From: GCA-2705995 sp048267965 | GTDB taxonomy: Bacteria > Bacteroidota > Bacteroidia > Flavobacteriales_G > Salibacteraceae | Direction: 5' to 3' | Assembly: GCA_048267965.1 (NCBI GenBank) | Contig: JBLWWK010000005.1 | Coordinates: forward strand, 83,785 to 147,784 | DNA: 64,000 bases | In this document: piece by piece, positions 34,703 through 42,029 of the stretch | Numbering within the stretch: position 1 is the first letter of the stretch | Layout: the number at the start of each line of letters is the position of its first letter | Position numbers and translations under genes: made by a program | The notes under the pieces: model-generated | Database searches by the model: none | The model's input: the letters and a program-made list of their open reading frames with translations, nothing else | Told to the model about the DNA's origin: nothing

Positions 34703-34737
34703 GTTGCGAGAAGTTTCTCAATAGGGGTTTACGCAAC
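34703..34737. other. Imperfect hairpin in the purE/PorV-like gap
   Basis: GTTGCG (34703-34708) can pair with CGCAAC (34732-34737), enclosing a smaller GAGAA/TTCTC repeat (34708-34719). It lies in the 114-bp gap upstream of the PorV/PorQ-like gene. There is no T-tract on either side, so it is not a clear terminator. A role in the 5' leader of the barrel operon is possible. Confidence 0.3.
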
Positions 34738-34769
34738 GTAGGTCTCTCAAATTTAAGATAATTTGTTTG

Positions 34770-35258
34770 TTATCTCATTTCGTTGTCGAGCTCTTCTTGT
34801 TGTTTGTTCACTTTTTCTTGTAGAGTGAGCTTATATTCTTTTAGCCTTTGTAGTAAAGTGGGCTCACTGCAACCAATAATTTGGGCGGCTAAAATTCCTG
34901 CGTTTTTGGCTCCGTCTAAAGCAACGGTGGCTACGGGAACACCAGAAGGCATTTGAAGAATCGAAAGCACAGAATCCCATCCGTCTATCGAATTTCTCGA
35001 CTTTACGGGCACACCAATAACAGGGAGGGGAGTTAAAGAGGCGGTCATGCCTGGCAAATGCGCAGCCCCGCCTGCTCCAGCAATAATCACTTTTACACCG
35101 CGCTGATCTGCCTGCTCTGCATAGTCTACCATTTTTTGGGGAGTTCTGTGAGCAGAAACAATGTTTACTTCGTAGTCTACCTTTAGTTCTTTAAGAACAT
35201 CGATGGCTTCTTGCATAATTGGGAGGTCAGATTTACTCCCCATGATAATTCCTACCAT
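34770..35258 (-). CDS. purE: N5-carboxyaminoimidazole ribonucleotide mutase
   Basis: Moves the carboxyl group from N5-CAIR to give CAIR in purine synthesis. The 162-residue protein has the class I PurE signature: GIIMGSKSDLPIM, SAHRTPQKMVDYA (catalytic His) and AGAGGAAHLPGMTAS. It is encoded 21 bp after purK, its usual partner, so CAIR is made by the two-step bacterial route. Confidence 0.96.
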   Translation of the reverse strand: MVGIIMGSKSDLPIMQEAIDVLKELKVDYEVNIVSAHRTPQKMVDYAEQADQRGVKVIIAGAGGAAHLPGMTASLTPLPVIGVPVKSRNSIDGWDSVLSILQMPSGVPVATVALDGAKNAGILAAQIIGCSEPTLLQRLKEYKLTLQEKVNKQQEELDNEMR

Positions 35259-35279
35259 TTGTGTAAAGATTTTATGAAT

Positions 35280-36428
35280 TTAAGCAGAAACTACTTTGAG
35301 TGTTTCTTTTACTTTATTGGCTATTTCTATGGCTTTTTTAAGCTGGGAATGGGTAACGGTTACGTGGCCCATTTTACGGTACGGTTTAGTGGTTTTTTTA
35401 CCGTATAAATGAATGTAAACACCTGGCCAGCTCATTACTTCTTCGAGGTTTTGATAAACAGCCTCACCGGTGTGGTCTTTTTCGCCTAATAGATTCACCA
35501 TTACAGAAGGCAAAATGTTGCTAGTGTCTCCAAGAGGCAAGTTCATAATGGCTCTCAGGTGTTGTGCATACTGAGAAGTAACATTGGCTTCTATGCTCTG
35601 GTGACCGCTGTTGTGTGGTCTTGGTGCAATTTCGTTTACGAGCACTTCATTGTCTTGAGTAACAAACATTTCAATGGCTAAAATGCCTACAATACCAATG
35701 CTGTCTGCAACTGTTTTGGCTAGGCTTTGCGCTTTTTCTTCAATTTCTGGAGAAATGTTTCCTGGAGAAAATAAGAATTCAACCAAGTTTGCTTCTGGGC
35801 TAAAACTCATCTCTACGGTTGGGAATGCGGTAATTTCTCCTTTCGCGTTCCTACCAACAATTACAGAGATTTCTGTTTTAAAATCAACAAAAGATTCGAG
35901 CACAGAAGGTGCATCAAAAGCATTTTCTAAATCTTTTTCGCCACGCACGGGGGTTACTCCTTTACCATCGTAACCGCCTTTTCTGAGCTTCTGCATGTAG
36001 GAACCCGATTTCAAATAAGCCGAAATTTCTTCTTTCGAATCAATTAAATGAAAAGGAGCCGTTGGGATATTATTGTCTTGATAAAAACTTTTTTGAAGCC
36101 CTTTGTCTTGAATAATGCGCAAAACATGCGGTTGAGGATAAACCATTACCCCGTTTGCTTCGAGGGTTTCGAGAGCATCTACATTAACGTGTTCAATTTC
36201 TATGGTAACAACATCTTTGTTTTTTCCAAAAGCGACTACCGTATCGTAATCGTTGAGGTTACCCACCGTAAATTCTGTAGCAATATCTTTACAAGGCGCA
36301 TTGGGGTCGGGATCTAAAATATCGATAGAAACATTTAAATTAATGGCTTCTTGAATAAACATTCTGCCTAACTGACCACCACCGAGAATACCTAACTTAA
36401 AATCTTGACCGTAAAAATGCTTGTTCAT
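35280..36428 (-). CDS. purK: N5-carboxyaminoimidazole ribonucleotide synthase
   Basis: ATP-grasp enzyme making N5-CAIR from AIR, ATP and bicarbonate. The 382-residue protein shows the N-terminal GILGGGQLGRMF loop, the ATP-grasp KLRKGGYDGKG segment, the metal-binding VNEIAPRPHNSGH and the C-terminal HLYGKKTTKPYRKMGHVTV. It forms an operon with purE. Two copies or variants of the GGTAGGAACC word fall inside it in two different reading frames. Confidence 0.96.
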   Translation of the reverse strand: MNKHFYGQDFKLGILGGGQLGRMFIQEAINLNVSIDILDPDPNAPCKDIATEFTVGNLNDYDTVVAFGKNKDVVTIEIEHVNVDALETLEANGVMVYPQPHVLRIIQDKGLQKSFYQDNNIPTAPFHLIDSKEEISAYLKSGSYMQKLRKGGYDGKGVTPVRGEKDLENAFDAPSVLESFVDFKTEISVIVGRNAKGEITAFPTVEMSFSPEANLVEFLFSPGNISPEIEEKAQSLAKTVADSIGIVGILAIEMFVTQDNEVLVNEIAPRPHNSGHQSIEANVTSQYAQHLRAIMNLPLGDTSNILPSVMVNLLGEKDHTGEAVYQNLEEVMSWPGVYIHLYGKKTTKPYRKMGHVTVTHSQLKKAIEIANKVKETLKVVSA

Positions 36429-36505
36429 GGCCGCAAATATAGCAGATTGACCAGCATATTTTGTTCAGAGAGGCTCTACTTAGGTATCACATTATGATTA
36501 AGTTG

Positions 36506-36513
36506 TAAATTTG
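36506..36513 (+). promoter_or_regulatory. Putative -7 promoter element (TAAATTTG) before hpt
   Basis: TAAATTTG matches the Bacteroidota -7 consensus and lies 27 bp before the hpt ATG, in the divergent gap from purK. The -33 TTG is not clear. Confidence 0.45.
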
Positions 36514-36540
36514 AACGCTCAAAAGTGAAAAAAGCATTGT

Positions 36541-37074
36541 ATGGTTGAATTCTGGGGGAAACAATTTGAGCCATTTATCTCACACACCGAATTACTTGAA
36601 AGAGCGCGTGTTCTTGGGCAAAAAATAACCGAAGACTTTTCTGATGAGCCGCCAATTATTTTGTCGGTATTAAATGGTGCCTTTATGTTTACCTCAGATT
36701 TGGTAAAACACATCGACTTGCCTAGTGAAGTGCATTTCTTGCGCTATAAATCTTACGAGGGCATGCAATCGGGAGGTGAGGTGGCCAACCTTTCTGGGAT
36801 GCCAAAAGAACTCAGCGGAAAAAAAGTAATTGTAGTCGAAGATATTGTAGATACAGGCAGAACACTACAGCAAATAAAAAAAGATTTAGCAACGGTAGGA
36901 GCCAAATCTGTGCATATTTGCACATTACTGCATAAACCAGAGGCTACCACTTTTGATGTACATTTGGATTACGTAGGATTTGAAATTCCGGATAAATTCG
37001 TTTTAGGCTACGGTCTTGATTTTGACGGTTTAGGAAGAAATCTTAAAGATTTATATCAAGCAAAAGATCATTAA
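36541..37074 (+). CDS. hpt: Hypoxanthine phosphoribosyltransferase
   Basis: Salvages hypoxanthine (and often guanine) to IMP/GMP using PRPP. The 177-residue protein has the PRPP-binding motif VIVVEDIVDTGRTL (near 99-112), a flexible loop region RYKSYEGMQSGGEV and the base-binding end VGFEIPDKFVLGYGLDF, all characteristic of HPRT. It starts a plus-strand run hpt-adk-obg, with adk only 3 bp downstream. Confidence 0.95.
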   Translation: MVEFWGKQFEPFISHTELLERARVLGQKITEDFSDEPPIILSVLNGAFMFTSDLVKHIDLPSEVHFLRYKSYEGMQSGGEVANLSGMPKELSGKKVIVVEDIVDTGRTLQQIKKDLATVGAKSVHICTLLHKPEATTFDVHLDYVGFEIPDKFVLGYGLDFDGLGRNLKDLYQAKDH

Positions 37075-37077
37075 AAC

Positions 37078-37644
37078 ATGTTGAATTTAGTATTGTTCGG
37101 CCCTCCAGGTGCCGGTAAAGGAACCCAATCTGAAAGGCTAACTGAAAAATATGGGTTAATTCACCTTTCTACAGGCGATATATTTAGAGCGAATATTAAA
37201 GGTGAAACCGAATTAGGTAAGCTTGCAAAAAGTTTTATCGATAAAGGCGATTTGGTTCCTGATGAAGTTACCATCAGCATGCTAGAATCTGAAGTAGACA
37301 AGCACCAAGATGCTAACGGGTTTATCTTCGATGGTTTTCCGAGAACTACAGCACAAGCAGAAGCATTAGATAAATTCTTGGCTTCTAAAAACGAAGCTAT
37401 TACCTTAATGTTGGCACTAGAAGTACACGATGATGAGCTTAAGAAACGCCTTCTCGAAAGAGGTAAAGTAAGCGGCAGAAGCGATGATCAAAATCCTGAG
37501 ATTATCGAAAACCGTATTAAAGAATACAACAAGAAAACCGCCCCACTTAAAGATTTTTATCAGCAACAAGATAAATTCAAATCCATCGATGGAATTGGAA
37601 CCATAGACGATATCTCGAATCGTTTATACCAAGCCATTGGTTAA
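37078..37644 (+). CDS. adk: Adenylate kinase
   Basis: Interconverts ATP + AMP and 2 ADP. The 188-residue protein has the P-loop FGPPGAGKGTQ, the AMP-binding STGDIFRANI and DGFPRTTAQAEAL, and RGKVSGRSDDQ at the LID. The LID is the short form without zinc cysteines, as in most Bacteroidota. A Rho-independent terminator follows before obg. Confidence 0.97.
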   Translation: MLNLVLFGPPGAGKGTQSERLTEKYGLIHLSTGDIFRANIKGETELGKLAKSFIDKGDLVPDEVTISMLESEVDKHQDANGFIFDGFPRTTAQAEALDKFLASKNEAITLMLALEVHDDELKKRLLERGKVSGRSDDQNPEIIENRIKEYNKKTAPLKDFYQQQDKFKSIDGIGTIDDISNRLYQAIG

Positions 37645-37666
37645 TATTTATTAGATTTAATCTAAC

Positions 37667-37695
37667 AAGCCTCCGTAAAAGGGGGCTTTTGTTTT
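37667..37695 (+). terminator. Terminator between adk and obg
   Basis: GCCTCC (37669-37674) pairs with GGGGGC (37681-37686, one U-G) across a 6-base loop, followed by TTTTGTTTT. It is 23 bp after the adk stop; because obg follows immediately it may only attenuate. Confidence 0.7.
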
Positions 37696-37699
37696 CAGT

Positions 37700-38719
37700 A
37701 TGAGTAAGAACCGAAAAGTACAGCAATCTAACTTTGTAGATTACGTTAAAATCCTTTGTCGATCTGGTAATGGAGGGGCAGGTTCTGCTCATTTACGCAG
37801 AGAAAAGTTTGTTCCAAAAGGAGGGCCAGACGGAGGTGATGGAGGCCGTGGTGGTCACATTATCTTAAGAGGTAACCAACAAATGTGGACCTTACTTCAC
37901 CTCAAATACCGCAAGCACATTAATGCTGGGCACGGTGAAAATGGAGGTAAGCAAACTTCTCATGGTAAAAATGGTGAAGACATTATCTTAGACGTTCCAT
38001 TAGGAACCGTTGCTAAAGATGCTGAAACGGGTAAAGTGATTTTCGAAATCACCGATCACGGTCAAGAAACGGTATTGCTGGGCGGTGGTAGAGGTGGTTT
38101 GGGAAACAACCATTTTAAATCTCCCACCAACCAAACACCTCGTTATGCACAACCGGGCGAAGAAGGGGGCGAAGAATGGAAAATTCTAGAACTCAAAATC
38201 TTAGCCGATGTAGGTTTAGTAGGTTTCCCCAATGCGGGTAAAAGCACCTTGCTTTCTGCTGTTTCTGCAGCAAAACCAGAAATTGCCAACTACGCATTTA
38301 CCACCATGACTCCGAATTTGGGAATTGTAAGCTACCGTGACGACCGTTCGTTTGTTATGGCAGATATTCCAGGAATTATCGAAGGTGCCGCAGAAGGGAA
38401 AGGAATTGGCCTGCGCTTTTTACGCCACATAGAGAGAAACTCAGTGTTGCTTTTTATGGTTCCGTGTGATACCGATAGCATTCAAAAAGAATACGATATT
38501 CTGCTAAACGAGCTAAAAAAATACAATCCAGAAATTCTCGATAAACAACGTTTGTTGGCCATTACTAAATCAGATTTCTTAGACGATGAGCTTAAAGAAG
38601 CACTTCAGCCAGAAATACCAGATGTGCCGCACGTTTTTATCTCTTCAGTAGTAGGAACCGGAATTCAAGAACTAAAAGATCTTATCTGGAAAACACTCCA
38701 AGAGCCTGCTCATGATTGA
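37700..38719 (+). CDS. obg: GTPase Obg
   Basis: A ribosome-associated GTPase needed for 50S maturation and stress control. The 339-residue protein has the glycine-rich Obg fold (RSGNGGAGSAHLRREKFVPKGG) over about 1-165, then the G domain: G1 GFPNAGKSTLL, G3 DIPGIIEGA, G4 TKSD and G5 SSVVGTG. There is no C-terminal OCT domain, as in other Bacteroidota. The G5 region contains a copy of the GTAGGAACC word. It overlaps the PAP2 gene by 8 bp. Confidence 0.96.
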   Translation: MSKNRKVQQSNFVDYVKILCRSGNGGAGSAHLRREKFVPKGGPDGGDGGRGGHIILRGNQQMWTLLHLKYRKHINAGHGENGGKQTSHGKNGEDIILDVPLGTVAKDAETGKVIFEITDHGQETVLLGGGRGGLGNNHFKSPTNQTPRYAQPGEEGGEEWKILELKILADVGLVGFPNAGKSTLLSAVSAAKPEIANYAFTTMTPNLGIVSYRDDRSFVMADIPGIIEGAAEGKGIGLRFLRHIERNSVLLFMVPCDTDSIQKEYDILLNELKKYNPEILDKQRLLAITKSDFLDDELKEALQPEIPDVPHVFISSVVGTGIQELKDLIWKTLQEPAHD

Positions 38720-39299
38720 TTCACTCATTCAGTTTGATCAAGAATTATTTCTCACCCTTAACGGAATGCACAATGCATTTTTCGATAGGGTGATGTTTTG
38801 GGTTTCAGATACCTTAATCTGGGTTCCATTTTATGCATTCTTGATTTACCGAGTGGTAAAAATGCACAATGCACGAATTTTAATGGTATTGGTTCCTACC
38901 ATTGCCTTACTCATTTTGTGTGCAGACCAAAGCAGTGTGCAGTGGTTTAAAGAAGTGTTTCTACGTCCGCGCCCTTGTCACGAACCTGCGTTAGAAGGCT
39001 TGGTTCATACCGTGAATAATAAATGCGGAGGGGCTTTTGGCTTTGTTTCTAGCCATGCTACCAACTCGTTTGCTGTGGCCGTTTTTGTACTATTGATTTA
39101 TAAAGAAGTTGGGTGGACGGCAGGTTTACTTTTGTGGGCAGCCTTGGTAAGCTACAGCCGCGTTTATTTAGGTGTTCACTACCCTGGCGATATTTTGGGA
39201 GGAGCTATTTTAGGTTCTCTTTGGGGCGGAATTTGGTATTTAATTTTTCATCAGTTGCGCCAAAAAGCAGCTCATTTTTTACGTTTAGAAAAAGAATAA
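38712..39299 (+). CDS. PAP2-family membrane phosphatase
   Basis: A 195-residue integral membrane phosphatase with about five helices. The three PAP2 motifs are KEVFLRPRPCHEP (motif 1, KxxxxxRP), SSHATNSFA (motif 2, catalytic His) and SRVYLGVHYPGD (motif 3, catalytic His and Asp). It could dephosphorylate undecaprenyl diphosphate (BacA-independent recycling) or a lipid phosphate. It overlaps obg by 8 bp and crcB by 1 bp. Confidence 0.9.
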   Translation: MIDSLIQFDQELFLTLNGMHNAFFDRVMFWVSDTLIWVPFYAFLIYRVVKMHNARILMVLVPTIALLILCADQSSVQWFKEVFLRPRPCHEPALEGLVHTVNNKCGGAFGFVSSHATNSFAVAVFVLLIYKEVGWTAGLLLWAALVSYSRVYLGVHYPGDILGGAILGSLWGGIWYLIFHQLRQKAAHFLRLEKE

Positions 39300-39664
39300 T
39301 GCAATTAGTAGCCGTTTTTATAGGAGGAGGTTTGGGCAGCTTGTGCCGTTTCTTACTATCAAAATGGATGCTTAATCAATTTACCGGAAATTTACCGGTA
39401 GGAACCATTCTCTCTAACGTATTGGCATGCACAATAATGGGGGTGGTGCTTTACTTTTACAAAGGGAAAGTGGATGCCCAGTGGATTAGACCACTGGTTT
39501 TAATCGGATTTTGCGGAGGCTTTTCAACTTTTTCAACTTTTAGCCTAGAAACCGTCTATTTGATGAAACAACAGCTTTTTGGTTTTGCGGCTATCAATGT
39601 TGTATTGAGCGTGGCAAGCTGTTTAATCCTTTTGTGGTTTCTTACACAAAAAGTGACGTTATAA
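39299..39664 (+). CDS. crcB: Fluoride channel CrcB/Fluc
   Basis: A small four-helix membrane protein of 121 residues that dimerises to export fluoride. The family marks are GGGLGSLCRF (N-terminal glycine-rich helix with Arg), LSNVLACTIMG (polar Asn) and the Phe-rich GFCGGFSTFSTFS. The ATG at 39299 overlaps the PAP2 stop as TAATG and gives the normal length; a longer in-frame reading upstream only overlaps PAP2 and is not real. No fluoride riboswitch is seen upstream, since the gene is embedded in an operon. Confidence 0.92.
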   Translation: MQLVAVFIGGGLGSLCRFLLSKWMLNQFTGNLPVGTILSNVLACTIMGVVLYFYKGKVDAQWIRPLVLIGFCGGFSTFSTFSLETVYLMKQQLFGFAAINVVLSVASCLILLWFLTQKVTL

Positions 39665-39677
39665 TTCCTTGTGTGTT

Positions 39678-41222
39678 CTACAATTGAGGGGAGTTTACCG
39701 TTTCTTGACTTTCTTCTCTAATTATTTCGATTTCTAACCCTTCTCTTCGGGCCGTTTCTTCTAGTTGGTTTAAAAACGAAAGAATATCGGGGTCGGTTTG
39801 AACCACATTTATCGTGTTAATTCTCACCGCCAGAGTGTCAGAATTTTTTTCAATGCAACTGGCTAAATACGCTTTGTGCAAGAAATTAAGAGGTTGCAGT
39901 AATCGAATTTCTAAGGTTCTGTTTTCCTGTTTTTTTTCAATGCTTTTCTTGATGGGCCAAGGCTGGGCAAGAAGTAAGGCCACTAAAAACCCAACAGCTA
40001 TACCTTGTAATAGACCAAAAAGTAAGATACAGACGAAAGTGGTTATAAACGGATAAAAACTTTTCTTCCCTTTTTTGTATTGCGCCTTAAGTAAGCGCGG
40101 ATGGGTAAGCTTAAAACCTACAACAAACAAAATAGCAGCCAACGCAGAGAGAGGAATCAAGTTCAAATAGCGAGGAATAAAAATAGCCGAAAAAAGCAAT
40201 AAAAAACCATGAAAAACGGCACTCAACTTGGTTCTGGCACCCGCCTCAACGTTTACCGAACTTCTAACAATTACGGCTGTTATGGGGATTCCGCCAATTA
40301 ATCCAGACAGAAAATTACCTAATCCTTGAGCTTTTAACTCTCTCGAAGTGGGAGATATTCTTCTATACGGATCGATTTGGTCTCCGGCTTCTATGCTCAA
40401 TAAGGTTTCTATGCTGGCAACTAAAGTGATAATAATGGCTACACCGTACACTTCTAAATTTGTGAAGGCAGAAACGTCTGGAAATGTGAATTGAGATAGA
40501 AATTCTGAAAAATCATTCGAGACAGGCATGTCTACCAAGTGGTTCTCGCTGAGATACAACGAAGTGAAAAACGTTTTAAATACTTGATTTACAATTACTG
40601 AAGCTAGCACAGCAAATAAAGAAGCCGGTAAATAACGCAACCATCCTTTCTTTTTTATCGGTAGGAACTCGAACCCTAAAATAATGGAAAGAGACAAAAT
40701 GCAGATGATTACGGCTCCTACCGTGATCGATTCTATTAATTGAAAAAAGGTGCTAAAATCAATACCCGTAGTTCGGTTAAACAAAGAATGTGTTTCGAAA
40801 AACTCTTCGGGAAGGCCAAGCGCATACCCAATTTGATTAAGAATTAACGTTACGCCAATGGCCGCCAACATACCTTTGATGGTAGAGTATGGGAAATAAT
40901 AGCCGAGTTTTCCCGCTCTTAAAAAACCGAGTGCTAGCTGAAAAACGCCTGCTAAAAGTACTGCCACTAAAAAAGATTCGAAACTTCCTAAATCGTTAAT
41001 GGCAGAGGCAACAATAAATGTGAGTCCGGCTGCAGGGCCGCTTACCGATATGTGAGAGCCGCTTGCAGAGCCTACAACAATACCGCCTAAAATGCCAGCA
41101 ATGAGCCCTGCAAATGGTGAAGCACCAGAGGCTAAGGCAATTCCCAAACACAGAGGTAAGGCAACTAAAAATACTACAATGGAGGCAGGTACGTCTTTTT
41201 GGAGGTACGAGGTGAGTTTCAT
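39678..41222 (-). CDS. SulP-family anion transporter
   Basis: A 514-residue transporter of the SLC26/SulP family. It has the N-terminal VFLVALPLCLGIALASG, ISVSGPAAGLTFIVAS and LVASIETLLSIEAGDQIDPYRRISPTSREL(K) segments over about 12-14 helices. The C-terminal soluble tail (about 435-514) has the length of a STAS domain but lacks the usual DSSG-like loop, so the STAS domain looks degenerate. Substrates in this family are sulfate, bicarbonate or dicarboxylates; the BicA-like front half favours an anion such as bicarbonate, but this is an inference. It is convergent with crcB and divergent from the TetR gene. Confidence 0.9.
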   Translation of the reverse strand: MKLTSYLQKDVPASIVVFLVALPLCLGIALASGASPFAGLIAGILGGIVVGSASGSHISVSGPAAGLTFIVASAINDLGSFESFLVAVLLAGVFQLALGFLRAGKLGYYFPYSTIKGMLAAIGVTLILNQIGYALGLPEEFFETHSLFNRTTGIDFSTFFQLIESITVGAVIICILSLSIILGFEFLPIKKKGWLRYLPASLFAVLASVIVNQVFKTFFTSLYLSENHLVDMPVSNDFSEFLSQFTFPDVSAFTNLEVYGVAIIITLVASIETLLSIEAGDQIDPYRRISPTSRELKAQGLGNFLSGLIGGIPITAVIVRSSVNVEAGARTKLSAVFHGFLLLFSAIFIPRYLNLIPLSALAAILFVVGFKLTHPRLLKAQYKKGKKSFYPFITTFVCILLFGLLQGIAVGFLVALLLAQPWPIKKSIEKKQENRTLEIRLLQPLNFLHKAYLASCIEKNSDTLAVRINTINVVQTDPDILSFLNQLEETARREGLEIEIIREESQETVNSPQL

Positions 41223-41327
41223 ATACGCGCTTGCAATGAGCCGTGAAGGTACAACAGAAAGAAGTGAAACTTAAAAAAGTTTACATAATCTAAACAATAG
41301 TAATACTATCATGTTTGATGAAGTAAC

Positions 41328-41335
41328 TATTTTTG
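41328..41335 (+). promoter_or_regulatory. Putative -7 promoter element (TATTTTTG) for the export operon
   Basis: TATTTTTG lies 31 bp before the TetR ATG and matches TAnnTTTG; the upstream TTG is at a shorter-than-usual distance. The 144-bp gap to the SulP gene is AT-rich and holds no gene. As in other TetR operons the repressor may bind here, but no clear palindrome was identified. Confidence 0.35.
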
Positions 41336-41366
41336 TAGTAACAGTTGATTTACAAGTAGGTAGCGG

Positions 41367-42029
41367 ATGATTCAAATACGCGTAAGCGAAAAAATATATT
41401 GTAAAGACCCAGAGAGTACGGCACTCGGCAAGAGAATAGTGCAAGAAAGTATTACACTTTTAGCCGAGTTGGGGTTTGAAGAGTTTACCTTTAAAAAACT
41501 CTCTGATCGAATAAATTCTACCGAAGCATCGGTTTATCGATATTTTGATAACAAACATCGCTTATTAACCTACTTAATTTCTTGGTACTGGAATTGGGTA
41601 GAATATCAGATTAACTTACGAACCTACAGTGTAGAAGATCCTCGCCAAAAATTAAAAATCTGTATTGCCTTATTCACAAGGCCACTCACCCTCGATATGG
41701 ATTTTGAGCATATTAATGAAAAAGCACTGCACCATATTGTTTTAACCGAAAGCGCAAAGTCGTACTTTAGAAAAGGAGTAGATGAAGATAATAAGCATGG
41801 GTTATTTTCAAGCTATAAGCGGGTAACCAGCTTAGTGAGCGAATTGGTGCGGGAGTTAAATCCAAGTTATAAATACCCAGAAGCCCTGATTTCTACGTTA
41901 ATTGAAGGCGCGCATCAACAATGCTTTTTTGCCATCCACTTACCCTCTCTTACAAACGTTCAAGAAAAAACAAATAGTACCGAAGAGTTTTTTACCGAAT
42001 TGATACTAAAAACCATAGAAGTAGACTAA
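41367..42029 (+). CDS. TetR/AcrR-family transcriptional regulator
   Basis: A 220-residue repressor-type protein. The N-terminal helix-turn-helix region is clear: ALGKRIVQESITLLAELGFEEFTFKKLSDRINSTEASVYRYFDNKHRLL, with the conserved EASVYRYFxNKxxL recognition helix. The C-terminal part (about 75-220) is an unassigned ligand-binding domain. It is the first gene of a four-gene export operon (regulator-ABC-HlyD-TolC); the ABC gene starts directly after its stop. It probably controls its own operon in answer to the transported molecule. Confidence 0.93.
   Translation: MIQIRVSEKIYCKDPESTALGKRIVQESITLLAELGFEEFTFKKLSDRINSTEASVYRYFDNKHRLLTYLISWYWNWVEYQINLRTYSVEDPRQKLKICIALFTRPLTLDMDFEHINEKALHHIVLTESAKSYFRKGVDEDNKHGLFSSYKRVTSLVSELVRELNPSYKYPEALISTLIEGAHQQCFFAIHLPSLTNVQEKTNSTEEFFTELILKTIEVD

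Noticed and set aside
34703..34737. Hairpin as a riboswitch
   Set aside because: The stem is short and imperfect with no known aptamer consensus; kept only as a possible leader structure.
39113..39298. Extra 62 residues in front of crcB
   Set aside because: They overlap the PAP2 coding region in another frame; the CrcB family starts at the ATG at 39299.
39200..39300. Fluoride riboswitch before crcB
   Set aside because: The region is PAP2 coding sequence and lacks a recognisable crcB-motif; the gene is expressed from the operon.
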